Shown here: in pieces, positions 9,701-17,233 of the stretch
How positions within the stretch are numbered: position 1 is the first letter of the stretch
Layout: each line of letters begins with the position of its first letter
Source of the DNA: Capilliphycus salinus
GTDB taxonomy: Bacteria; Cyanobacteriota; Cyanobacteriia; Cyanobacteriales; Microcoleaceae
Length of the DNA stretch: 64,000 nt
Assembly (NCBI RefSeq): GCF_047276495.1
Contig: NZ_CP178543.1
Coordinates: 3,782,001-3,846,000, forward strand
Reading direction: 5' to 3'
Program-made: the position numbers and the translations under genes
Notes under the pieces: generated by a model
What the model was told of the DNA's origin: nothing
Database searches by the model: none
The model's input: the letters and a program-made list of their open reading frames with translations, nothing else

Positions 9701-9983
9701 CCTCCGCGATCGCCGAGATCGCTTGACGAAGTTTATTTAAAGGTTTAGAAATAAAATTAGAGGTTAAAATCGCTATCAGTACCGCTATCAATAAGGCTAC
9801 AAAATAGATAACAGTCCATTGATAAACGCCCAGAGTAATTTTTTTTTCAAGAATTAATTTTTGCAGATAAAAAAATAGTAATGATGTCGCCAAGGTCTGA
9901 CAAATCAAAGAGAATAAGAGTAGATTTCGGATCGACATCTGGGGATTTTGTAAGTTGATTTTATTAAAAAAAGTTAAAATCAC
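6702..9983 (-). CDS. Multi-sensor histidine kinase (HAMP-PAS-GAF-PAS-GAF-PAS-HisKA_2-HATPase)
   Basis: The 1093-residue membrane kinase has two N-terminal spans (about 17-40 and 53-75), a HAMP-like segment (about 76-130, NFISKPLNKLRQAISAIAEG), a coiled coil, a PAS domain (about 160-270), GAF (about 295-455), PAS/PAC (about 468-590), GAF (about 600-760) and PAS (about 770-885). The kinase core is of the HisKA_2 (LytS/HWE-related) type: REIHHRVKNN near 893 holds the phospho-acceptor histidine, then INELITNALKHAF (N box) and VRDNGVGI and LGLKLV (G boxes). There is almost no periplasmic loop, so input is likely cytoplasmic through the PAS/GAF domains; no bilin or haem ligand motif was identified. 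No response regulator is adjacent, so the target is unknown. Confidence 0.92.
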   Translation of the reverse strand: MILTFFNKINLQNPQMSIRNLLLFSLICQTLATSLLFFYLQKLILEKKITLGVYQWTVIYFVALLIAVLIAILTSNFISKPLNKLRQAISAIAEGKLDNNQESFQGFKIKEIQRLANSCFQITNQLTTLSERLEQTNQDLEFIINQKTANLQLSEKKFKKAFQNLPLAIKLSSPKDGKIIDVNESFIRLTGYSKSEVISRSSLELNLWNNHQDRARIIQQLKHHKRIENQELQWRTKTGKLIDIELFGEWIDFGGEPRILLVASDITQRQQAQKERELRQVHLQFQQVVMMELFQCPDIHNGNLQAALQTITQIAAHTLNISRVGIWFYNQERSQIRCVNLYELLLRQHSQGQEIYFSEDSTYLKTIESEQLIAVENTQIDFRTQELCDPYLIPNGITSMLDVPICSGGKIVGIICLEQIGTPRTWQLEEQNFAAYLAYITSLALETRDRAKAETALRQSEERFRQLAENIESIFWMIDPHQQQAIYVSPAYEKIWGRCRQKLYRQPLSYLAEGIHPEDRQSALKKMTEKFQSNQELEYRIIRPDGNIRWIRDRSFPIRNETGEIYRVAGIAEDITSRKEAESILQHRVELEQLVTSISTQFINLNADEIDSGIQAALQRLVRFMQVDCCYLFLLSEDGKQIRNTHQWCATQIEPKCHYLQNFEVEYFPYFLEKLRNFEVLNIANIADLPEAASREKTTWMKQSIQSILCVPMVSRSQLFGFVEFDAIRQPKTWTEASISILKLIGEIFVSALERQRVEETLRLTQFGVDRAIDAVFWVDKNARFFYVNEAACQSLEYSQEKLLKMTVHDIDPDFPLEVWSEHWQQLQAQGSMTFETRHRTASGRIFPVEITANHLIFGTQEFNFCFVRDISERKQAEEQMQASLKEKEVLLREIHHRVKNNLYIISNLLDLQSDVIEDENLLALFSDSQTRIQSMALIHEQLYQATDLGQVNFGDYIHRLVENLFFSLGDTQGLVKSVVDVEPIQINLETAIPCGLLINELITNALKHAFPDGRPGEVYVEFYQDLEQKLHLTVRDNGVGISPDIDWENSPTLGLKLVQILSKQLRANFNINSSGGTCIELIFSQLKYKSRF

Positions 9984-10086
9984 GATGAAATGACAAAAAA
10001 TTCGGTAAAATTAAAACAATAAAGACCAGCAGAACGTTGGAATTTCGTTCTACTCAGTCTCAAAACAGAGGTTAACTTGTTAGCAT

Positions 10087-10452
10087 TTAACCATCAACAG
10101 CATGAGCTTTTAGTTCTTCTAAAGAGACATATTCTAATGCGAGGGCGTGAGTTGATTCTAAGCGTACCGGTGGCGCCACTCCCGCATCTAAAGCTTCTTT
10201 CCAACGCAAAGCACACAAACACCAACAATCCCCAGGTTTCAAACCGGGAAAATTAAACATAGGATTGGGTGTCATCAAATCATTTCCTCGGGAGCGGGAA
10301 AACTCTAAAAATTCCGATGTCACTTGAGCGCAAACCACATGAGCGCCGACATCACCCGAACCGGTATTACACACGCCATCCCGATAAAATCCCGTCATCG
10401 GAGAGGTACAACAGACTTCTAGTTTATTCCCCAATACATTTGTTGCAGACAT
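10087..10452 (-). CDS. DUF2237 family protein
   Basis: The 121-residue soluble protein matches the DUF2237 family, small proteins of unknown function common in bacteria and plants. Conserved segments include NVLGNKLEVC, MTGFYRDGVC, GSGDVGAHVVCAQVT, the RGNDLMTPNPMFNFPGLKPG block and WCLCALRWKEALDAG. Several cysteines (CC, C in DGVCNT, VVCAQ, CWCLC) could bind a metal, but this is not established. The gene is monocistronic, 103 bp upstream of nothing convergent and 209 bp from the coiled-coil gene. Family confident; function unknown. Confidence 0.88.
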   Translation of the reverse strand: MSATNVLGNKLEVCCTSPMTGFYRDGVCNTGSGDVGAHVVCAQVTSEFLEFSRSRGNDLMTPNPMFNFPGLKPGDCWCLCALRWKEALDAGVAPPVRLESTHALALEYVSLEELKAHAVDG

Positions 10453-10661
10453 AACCTCGTTCTTGAAATTGAATTGCTTTTAGCAGTTTAACACTAATCA
10501 AAAATTTGTAGGGATGACAATTCATTTTCAAAAGGTAAGTTTTGCTTGTTCTAATATTTGATTTGTAGAAAAGCAAATTTTAAGGACTTACACATCGGGA
10601 AATTGTTGAGAATTCCGAACTGTATAAGTCCCGACATTTGATCTGTTTAAGTATAGGAAAT

Positions 10662-11279
10662 TTAGGAACTGGGGGTGAGTTGAGGAAGGGATTCGCGCCA
10701 AGCTAAGTATTGGGGTGTTACCTCCGTTTCTAGCATAAAATCACCCTGTTGACCATAGGCTTCGACGAGCGCTTGATGAGCCTGTTGAGCGGTGGCTTTA
10801 AATTCCTCCATCGCTTGAGAATAAGCATTTTCGGTTTGTTTAACCGCCTCGGCTAATAATTCTAATCGTTTTAAAGCGGCGCTGGCTTCGAGTTTGCGTT
10901 GGTTAATTTCTGGTTCGAGTTTTTTGAGTTCCTCTTGTTTGAAAGCTAAAGTTTCCTTTGCTTTTATTAGGTTTTTGACCCGTTCTTTTTCAGCTTTGAT
11001 AGACTGAAAATGCAGTTGCAAACGCTCCTCTAAAGGCATGAGTCGGTGCGGAGGTTGAAACACAGAAGGCGTCTCCAATTTAGAGATTGTATCCATTAAT
11101 TGTTGGATATCAATTTGCAGTTGGGAGAACTGCTCCGCCATATTTAATCGTACAGTTTCAGATGTTGAATAAACATCAGAAAGGAGGGTTAATGAGGTTT
11201 GATTCAGGGGTTGAGACTGGACAGCCATAGTTAAAGTTTGTTCGTCTTTTGATCGGTTTTCAACGATGCCCCCTGACAT
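10662..11279 (-). CDS. Coiled-coil protein of unknown function
   Basis: The 205-residue protein is not recognised. It is rich in Glu, Gln, Lys and Ala, and residues about 45-170 form long predicted coiled coils (for example KEERVKNL-like heptads and a LKKLEPEINQRKLEASAALK run). No signal peptide or membrane span is seen. An internal ATG at 11228 (MAVQSQPLNQ) is an alternative start; neither start has a clear ribosome-binding site. It could be a scaffold or cytoskeletal-type protein. Coding potential is supported by length and by low-complexity-free heptad structure. Confidence 0.7.
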   Translation of the reverse strand: MSGGIVENRSKDEQTLTMAVQSQPLNQTSLTLLSDVYSTSETVRLNMAEQFSQLQIDIQQLMDTISKLETPSVFQPPHRLMPLEERLQLHFQSIKAEKERVKNLIKAKETLAFKQEELKKLEPEINQRKLEASAALKRLELLAEAVKQTENAYSQAMEEFKATAQQAHQALVEAYGQQGDFMLETEVTPQYLAWRESLPQLTPSS

Positions 11280-11390
11280 TCAGGATAATTATTCTCAAAA
11301 ATCTATTGATGTTTAAGGATAATGCACTCTCGGAAATATCCTGAATAATCTGGAGTGATTCCTGTTCAAAATTAAAACGTCCATAAACTT

Positions 11391-11425
11391 TGTTCCAGAA
11401 CTAAAACCGCCACAATTCTGGAACA
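11391..11425. repeat. 10-bp perfect inverted repeat, possible operator or stem-loop
   Basis: TGTTCCAGAA at 11391-11400 is mirrored by TTCTGGAACA at 11416-11425 with a 15-nt spacer. It lies 112 bp upstream of the coiled-coil gene start on the minus strand. There is no T-run, so an operator or RNA stem is as likely as a terminator. It does not match the LexA, Fur or NtcA consensus. Confidence 0.5.
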
Positions 11426-11738
11426 GAGAAAAGCTTTTGCGAAATATTTGTTATTTGTTTAACACTATAACAAACTATAACAATTATAAGATCATCTCTA
11501 ATGAAAATCAAGGTTTTTCTCATAGATATGTTTGATTGACTTTTGGGGGTTGTGCTGTCGGTGTCAATCGAGAATTATACTTAGGGATATCTTCGCCTGA
11601 GTGGGTACTTCGGGAATGGGGAAAAGAGAATTTAATGCGATGGTTAGGGGGATTATACCCGGTGGAACCGGGACAAATTTGATTTGGCGATCGCCTATCC
11701 TGTCAGAGAAACTTACTCACAAGTTAACAATAAATAAA

Positions 11739-11760
11739 GTGGGCGTTGCTGAACACCCAC
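11739..11760 (-). terminator. Rho-independent terminator of the 1635-aa RTX gene
   Basis: Read on the minus strand, GTGGGTGTT pairs with AACGCCCAC (one G-U pair) around a CAGC loop, followed by TTTATTTATTG. It lies about 50 bp past the stop codon of the giant RTX gene, in the correct orientation. Confidence 0.7.
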
Positions 11761-11807
11761 TCTCTAATTTTCAATCAATATTGCTCTCTATCAGTAGAGG
11801 ATTATGA

Positions 11808-14800
11808 TTAGATAAAGATAATGTCAGACTGGGACAAGTCAGGGCCTAGTCCATCTACTAGCGGAAAGCGAGCAACATCAGTAGCAGGAAGTGGGCCAAA
11901 ACCATCAGCATCGTACTGCAACAGACCGGAGTTGCGCTGATAAACCAGAACCCCCGTATTGATTTCTGCAACCACAATATTTTCAGTGTTGACATTAGTT
12001 CCAGGACTGGCTAAATAGACTTGAGAAGGCTCTAAATTGATCAATTCACTCGCGCTAGGACTATCAGGGGAGACAAAATTGAAACCCCCGTTTTCATCTG
12101 CGCGGCGAGTAAAAACAAGCTTGTCAACGCCAGTGGCGAAATCTCCAATCAAGTCCCCCAATGTACTACTGACTCCGTTACTATCAAAGACCTCTGCTTC
12201 CAATTGATAAAAGAAGGTATCGCTTCCTTCTCCACCAACTAAGGTGTCTCCAAAGACTACCTCATCTTGACCAGGATCGGAGTTGAAGCCACCTTGAAGG
12301 AAATCATTTCCAACACCTCCAAGAATGCTATCATCATCGTTATCTCCGCTTAAAGTATCGTTTCCTTCTAGACCAACTAAAGTGTCATTTCCACCCAAAC
12401 CATTGAGGTTATCGCTGAGAGTTCTTCCGGAAAAAGATTGAGCATTGTCATTAGAAAAATTTTCTACTGTCACTCCAACCTGAGCGGTATCTATTCCACC
12501 CCGACCATCACTAATTGTGTATGTAAACTGACCGAATCCACGAGTACCGACCCGAATATATTGTATCAGGGTACCATCGGTAGTTACGTCGTTTGTACCG
12601 ACACCGGTTATCGAAGTAATTGTTAACGGATCGCTATCAGGATCGCTATCATTTGCGAGAACATCAATGATGAAAGGATCTCTGTTATTCGTAACAAAAG
12701 TACCCTCATCAGTAGCTATCGGAGGACGGTTAATTTCCACCAGCGTTGTTGCAGTATTGCTGTTGAGTTCGCCATCATTCAAAACCAATTGAACGGTGCG
12801 ATCGCTTAAATCGGGATCGGGATCTTCATTCTCATAAATAACCCGTCCCAAAATTGCCTCATACTGTGCTAAAGTTGCACTTCCGGTAATACTCAAAACC
12901 CCCGTAGAGGTATCATAATTTCGAGTCACACCGGAAGGTAATCCGCTCACAGATAGACTCTCATTTTCACCATCTAAAGGATTAACTAACGTCACTGTTG
13001 CTGACTCAATATTCGTATCATCCGGGTCAACAATACTGGTACTTCCAACGTTAACAACGGCTGTCCCCGTTCCACCCGTTGTAAAAATAGTAGCGAAGTT
13101 TGTACCCTCTGTAGTCGTGTCTACATCCAAGAAAGGCGGGTCATTAACCGCCACAACATTAATGTTTGAAGTCGCCGTATTGCTACTGAGTTCACCATCA
13201 TTCAAAGACACTTCAATAGTGCGGGTTGTGGTGTTGGGATTTTGAGAGAGGTTGTTATAAACCACTTGACCGAGGGCGGTTTGATACTCCTCTAACGTTG
13301 CCGATCCGGTTAAATCTAAAATCCCGGTTTCACTGTTGTAATTAGCAGTAATTCCACCGGATAACGCGCCATCAACCAACAAAACATCATTCGTACCATC
13401 TACAATGTTCGTCAAAGTAACGGTCGCCGAATCAATATTAGTATCATCGGGATCGACAATACCAACATTTCCCGAATTAGCAATATTAACCCCGCCTCCA
13501 TCTTCGGTAAAGGTATTGGTAAAGTCGGTATTGGTTGCGGTGGTATCGAGGTCAAGTTCCGGCGGATCATTAACCGGAATAATCTCAAGATTTGTAACCG
13601 CACTGCTACTACTCAAACCATCACTCACTGTTACCTCAATTAAACGAATTTCATCGCTTGGATTTTCCGAGGTATTTTGGTAAACAATTTGTTCAAGTGC
13701 TGTTTGATAATCTTCTAGCGGTGCGCTACCGGTCAGCGAAAGAATACCCGTAGACGTGTTCAAATTGGAAGTAATTTGAGCGGGTAAAGTTCCACTAATT
13801 GATAAACTTTCAGCATCTCCATCTAGCCGATTTGTAATCGCAAGAGTCGCCGATTCTAAATTGGGATTATTCAAATCAGAAATACTAACAGAATTGGCAA
13901 GATTAACCCCAGTATCCCCCTCGGTAAAACTGGCGTTAAAACCTGTTCCTTCTGCGGTTGTATCCAAGTCTAACTGCGGTGTAAAATTAACCCGTACCGT
14001 TGCAGTCGCGATCTCACTATTCTCAATTCCATCATTAACAACCACGTCAATAATACGGTCAGTTGTATCAGGAATTTCCGCAGTATTATTGTAGACAATT
14101 TGGCTAATTGCGCCCGCATAAGTGGCGAGAGGTGCCGTACCCGTTAACGTAATTTGTCCGGTTTCCGGATTAAAATTACCAACAGTAATTCCGCTCGGTA
14201 AAGCACCCGTAAAAGCGAGGGTTTCACTGTCATCTTGAGCGTTTGTGAGCGTCACCGTTGCCGAGACTAAATTCGTATTATCCTGGTCGGTAATCTCGAC
14301 TTGATTTCCGATAGAAACCGCAGACTCTCCGACAGTAAATGTAGTGGTTAAATTGGTTCCCTCCGCTGTTCCATCAAGGTCTAAATCGGGCGGTTCATTA
14401 TCCACCTCAACGTTAACAAAAACGGTTGCAGTTCCCGTTTGACCCGTGCTATCAACGGCTGTATAAGTAAACGAATCAACACCCGAAAAACCTTCAGGCG
14501 GCGTATAAATTAACGACTGACCATTAATTGTAACCGTTCCGCCATTTTCTGTGGGGTTCTCAACCCGATTAATCGTCAAAAGATCGAACAGTCCACCGGC
14601 TGCTGAATCATTATCCAACAGTTGAGTTGTACTGATAGTCAACGAATCATTTTGTGTTCCCGTTAAGGTATCATCGCTGACTTCTGGAGGGTTTGTATTC
14701 GGTGTTGGACTCGGTGCCGGAGGAGGTGTGGGCGCCGGAGAAGGGGCGGGCGTCGGACCCGGAGAAGGGGCGGGCGTCGGACCCGGAGAAGGGGCGGGCG

Positions 14801-16715
14801 TCGGACCTGGGTCTGGATCGGTTCCCGGATCGGGGTCAGTTCCCGGGTCTGGGTCTGGGTCTGGGTCAGTTCCCGGGTCTGGGTCTGGGTCTGGGTCTGG
14901 GTCTGGGTCAGTTCCTGGGTCTGGGTCTGGGTCTGGGTCTGGGTCTGGGTCTGGGTCTGGGTCAGTTCCCGGGTCTGGGTCAGTTCCTGGGTCTGGGTCT
15001 GGGTCAGTTCCCGGGTCTGGGTCGGTTCCCGGGTCTGGGTCTGGGTCGGGTGTGATGGGACTATTTGGGTTTTCAATCAACTCAGTATTGGTGAAGTTTT
15101 CAACACTAACATTTTGAAGAACCGCCAAAAATTCCCCGGTATTCTTATCAATCAGAACCGTATTACCATTCTGTCCTTCTATTGATAAATCTTCAAAAAC
15201 AAGCCCACCGGTTAACCCAATTTGGTCAACACCCGGATTAAAATCGGTAATAATATCAGCCTGTTCGATGGTTTGACCGCCTGTGGTTCCGATGACAATA
15301 CTGGCGCCGGACTCAGACTGAGTTAATACTAAACCGATAGAGAAAATATCGCTTCCTTCCCCACCGATGAGAACATCGGCACCGCGATCGCCAACTAACA
15401 GATCATTACCCAAATCCCCCGATAAAGTATCAGGACCTTTACCCCCATTTAAAATATCTTCGCCTTGACCGCCAAAAACCGCATCGGCGCCAATATCACC
15501 ACTGAGAACATCATCACCCTGATTTCCGAGAACTTGATCGTTCCCCGATCCTCCAAAAGCGGTATCATTTCCGATATCGCCAAAAATAATATCATTACCC
15601 TCGCCACCGATCGCACTATCATCATCTTGACCGCCATAAAGCTGATCATCGCCAATACCGCCATCGAGGAGATCCGTCCCGGAGTTTCCAAACAAGATAT
15701 CCTGATCATCACCCCCGAAAACAGAATCAACTCCCTCACCGCCAATAACGGTATCATTCCCCTTGTCGCCTAAAACAACATCATCGCCAAGACCGCCATT
15801 TAAACTATCATTACTCTGACCGCCATACATACTATCGGCGCCAACTCCCCCAAGCAGAGTATCGGAGTCTTTATCGCCAAATAGAGAGTCATCGCCTCCA
15901 TCTCCCAAGATCAGATCATCATTTTGACCCCCTCGCAGACAGTCTATCCCTTCACCGCCTTGAATACCATCATTACCCTGATTTCCGTTAATAACATCAT
16001 CACCCCCATTCCCGGCGAGAATATCATCTCCGGCTAAACCAAAAACGGTATCATCGCCTTCTAGTGCGGAAATATTGTCATTGAAATTACTCCCTAAAAT
16101 GGAGTCGCCGTCTTCGGTTCCCACCCCGGCGCCTTGAATAGAAATAAATTCAGGTTCTTCGGGTTCGGGGTCAGGTGAGGGGGTGTCTTCGTCCTCGTCG
16201 TCCTCGTCGTCCTGATCGTCCTCGGAGTCTTCGTCCTCGGAGTCGTCGCTGTCGTCGGGTGAGGGGTCGGGTGTGGGTTCGGGTTCGGGTTCGGGTTCGG
16301 GTTCGGGTTCGGGTTCCGGTTCCGGTTCCGGTTCCGGTTCCGGTTCCGGTTCGGGGGGTTCAAAGTCATCGGGAGTAAACAAAAACGAACCCGCAGGCCC
16401 CGGTGTAACCTCTCCCGCATCGCCATCAACCGTTTCAAAACCGCCATCTTCTAGAGGGACTAAAATAATGACCGTCCCGGTTTCAACAGATACCGCTTCT
16501 AACCACGTTTCATTGGGAACAAAGACCAAGTTTCCGGCTTGTTCGACTAAGGTTCCAAACCCTAATCCTTCTGGACTAATACTCTGAACAATACCGGGTG
16601 TATCTGTCGGAACAAGAACAGCAATTTCACCCGTAGATATTAATCGGTTACTCGGTTGTACTCGTCGTGCAACTGGGGCAGAAGTTTCGGGAACACCAAC
16701 ACCTGTAGAGGTCAT
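11808..16715 (-). CDS. Giant RTX/Ig-like repeat protein, probable type I-secreted surface protein
   Basis: The 1635-residue acidic protein has no classical signal peptide. Order: N-terminal globular part (1-117); an EP dipeptide run (about 118-148) and Asp/Ser/Glu-rich linker; RTX calcium-binding nonapeptides GGxGxDxxx (about 200-460) ending in a serralysin-like segment; a DP/DPGT linker (about 552-657) with a PSPGPTPA part; a Big_9/cadherin-like domain; about five tandem modules of some 108 residues (about 775-1330, each with DLDTTAEGTNF- and DPDDTNIESATVTLTN-like marks); another cadherin-like domain (DVLANDSDPDSDPLTI); a second short RTX block (about 1422-1490); and the end QSDIIFI. Such proteins fold in external Ca2+ and serve adhesion or sheath functions. 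No HlyB/HlyD exporter is present here. The ribosome-binding site AAGGAG precedes the ATG. Confidence 0.9.
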   Translation of the reverse strand: MTSTGVGVPETSAPVARRVQPSNRLISTGEIAVLVPTDTPGIVQSISPEGLGFGTLVEQAGNLVFVPNETWLEAVSVETGTVIILVPLEDGGFETVDGDAGEVTPGPAGSFLFTPDDFEPPEPEPEPEPEPEPEPEPEPEPEPEPEPTPDPSPDDSDDSEDEDSEDDQDDEDDEDEDTPSPDPEPEEPEFISIQGAGVGTEDGDSILGSNFNDNISALEGDDTVFGLAGDDILAGNGGDDVINGNQGNDGIQGGEGIDCLRGGQNDDLILGDGGDDSLFGDKDSDTLLGGVGADSMYGGQSNDSLNGGLGDDVVLGDKGNDTVIGGEGVDSVFGGDDQDILFGNSGTDLLDGGIGDDQLYGGQDDDSAIGGEGNDIIFGDIGNDTAFGGSGNDQVLGNQGDDVLSGDIGADAVFGGQGEDILNGGKGPDTLSGDLGNDLLVGDRGADVLIGGEGSDIFSIGLVLTQSESGASIVIGTTGGQTIEQADIITDFNPGVDQIGLTGGLVFEDLSIEGQNGNTVLIDKNTGEFLAVLQNVSVENFTNTELIENPNSPITPDPDPDPGTDPDPGTDPDPDPGTDPDPGTDPDPDPDPDPDPDPDPGTDPDPDPDPDPDPGTDPDPDPDPGTDPDPGTDPDPGPTPAPSPGPTPAPSPGPTPAPSPAPTPPPAPSPTPNTNPPEVSDDTLTGTQNDSLTISTTQLLDNDSAAGGLFDLLTINRVENPTENGGTVTINGQSLIYTPPEGFSGVDSFTYTAVDSTGQTGTATVFVNVEVDNEPPDLDLDGTAEGTNLTTTFTVGESAVSIGNQVEITDQDNTNLVSATVTLTNAQDDSETLAFTGALPSGITVGNFNPETGQITLTGTAPLATYAGAISQIVYNNTAEIPDTTDRIIDVVVNDGIENSEIATATVRVNFTPQLDLDTTAEGTGFNASFTEGDTGVNLANSVSISDLNNPNLESATLAITNRLDGDAESLSISGTLPAQITSNLNTSTGILSLTGSAPLEDYQTALEQIVYQNTSENPSDEIRLIEVTVSDGLSSSSAVTNLEIIPVNDPPELDLDTTATNTDFTNTFTEDGGGVNIANSGNVGIVDPDDTNIDSATVTLTNIVDGTNDVLLVDGALSGGITANYNSETGILDLTGSATLEEYQTALGQVVYNNLSQNPNTTTRTIEVSLNDGELSSNTATSNINVVAVNDPPFLDVDTTTEGTNFATIFTTGGTGTAVVNVGSTSIVDPDDTNIESATVTLVNPLDGENESLSVSGLPSGVTRNYDTSTGVLSITGSATLAQYEAILGRVIYENEDPDPDLSDRTVQLVLNDGELNSNTATTLVEINRPPIATDEGTFVTNNRDPFIIDVLANDSDPDSDPLTITSITGVGTNDVTTDGTLIQYIRVGTRGFGQFTYTISDGRGGIDTAQVGVTVENFSNDNAQSFSGRTLSDNLNGLGGNDTLVGLEGNDTLSGDNDDDSILGGVGNDFLQGGFNSDPGQDEVVFGDTLVGGEGSDTFFYQLEAEVFDSNGVSSTLGDLIGDFATGVDKLVFTRRADENGGFNFVSPDSPSASELINLEPSQVYLASPGTNVNTENIVVAEINTGVLVYQRNSGLLQYDADGFGPLPATDVARFPLVDGLGPDLSQSDIIFI
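14745..15060. repeat. Hexanucleotide microsatellite encoding the (DP)n/DPGT linker
   Basis: The plus strand reads as repeated GGGTCT units interrupted by CAGTTCCCG, giving Asp-Pro dipeptides with spaced Gly-Thr on the coding minus strand. Three larger 27-bp GGGCGGGCGTCGGACCCGG-type units (about 14745-14810) encode PSPGPTPAP. All units keep the frame, so length change by slippage would not disrupt the gene. Confidence 0.9.
16270..16360. repeat. Hexanucleotide microsatellite encoding (EP)n
   Basis: The plus strand shows GGTTCG units followed by GGTTCC units, coding Glu-Pro dipeptides on the minus strand. The switch of the third codon base half way along indicates two separate expansion events. 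Confidence 0.88.
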
Positions 16716-16766
16716 AATTTTAACTCCTTTTATAATAGTTTAAAAATCAAGGCAGGAGGCAATCTT

Positions 16767-16870
16767 GGGAAAGGGAAAAGGGGAAAGGGGAAGGGGAAAG
16801 GGGCAAGAGGAAGGGGAAAGGGGCAAGAGGAAGGGGAAAGGGGCAAGAGGAAGGGGAAAGGGGCAAGAGG
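16767..16870. repeat. Purine-rich 20-bp tandem repeat
   Basis: About four copies of GGGGCAAGAGGAAGGGGAAA follow a looser GGGGAAAGGGGAAG lead-in. All-purine composition on one strand could favour triplex or slipped structures. The tract lies about 50 bp upstream of the 1635-aa RTX gene start, in its promoter region. Confidence 0.85.
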
Positions 16871-17180
16871 CAGCTATGCTGAAGAATGGAGGATTAAAAA
16901 GGAAGGATTAAGGCATAAAATTCTGAAGTTTTTAAGTTTTAATTTTGCGTCCGTTTGATTGATTTTGAGATTTAATTGGGGCGAGTTTTTACAGTTGACA
17001 GTTGACAGTTGACAGCGAAAACTGTAACGGTTACAGGTGACGAGTAATTGCTGAAAATACGGATAATTGATTGCTGTAAAAACTGATAACTGCATAACTG
17101 ATAATTGTAAACTTTAATCAACCCGCTTCTACACAATTATTATTGCTTAATCAAAGCGGATAGTCGGGAATTTGAAAGCG

Positions 17181-17226
17181 GGGTAATCAGCTAAAAAATT
17201 TGATAAAAACTCCCAACTGATTACCC
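17181..17226. repeat. 10-bp inverted repeat after the 1277-aa RTX gene
   Basis: GGGTAATCAG at 17181-17190 and CTGATTACCC at 17217-17226 are exact complements, 8 bp past the stop codon on the minus strand. The 26-nt loop and lack of a T-run make it an atypical terminator; an mRNA 3' stabilising stem is equally possible. Confidence 0.6.
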
Positions 17227-17233
17227 AAATTAG

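Larger units (their letters stand above)
11280..11807. other. Gene-poor interval with two inverted repeats
   Basis: This 528-bp interval upstream of the coiled-coil gene and downstream of the giant RTX gene holds a 10-bp inverted repeat at 11391-11425 and a terminator-like hairpin at 11739-11760. A 68-codon frame on the plus strand (11601-11807) has no ribosome-binding site or recognisable family and overlaps the terminator, so it is not called as a gene. Confidence 0.6.
16716..17233. other. Promoter-side interval between the two giant RTX genes
   Basis: This 518-bp gap has no convincing gene. It holds the likely promoter and ribosome-binding site (AAGGAG about 9 nt before the ATG) of the 1635-aa gene, a purine-rich 20-bp tandem repeat, a short CAGTTGA heptamer run at about 16990-17016, and a long inverted repeat just after the stop of the 1277-aa gene. 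Confidence 0.6.

Noticed and set aside
11601..11807. 68-codon plus-strand frame
   Set aside because: No ribosome-binding site or homology, and it runs over the terminator hairpin of the RTX gene.
14693..15117. Plus-strand frames rich in Gly-Ser or Gly-Leu opposite the 1635-aa RTX gene
   Set aside because: They are translations of the hexanucleotide linker repeat on the non-coding strand, with no ribosome-binding site or family.
15465..15773. Overlapping frames on both strands inside the RTX blocks
   Set aside because: Repetitive nonapeptide codons keep all frames open; the RTX frame is the only one with motifs and a proper start.
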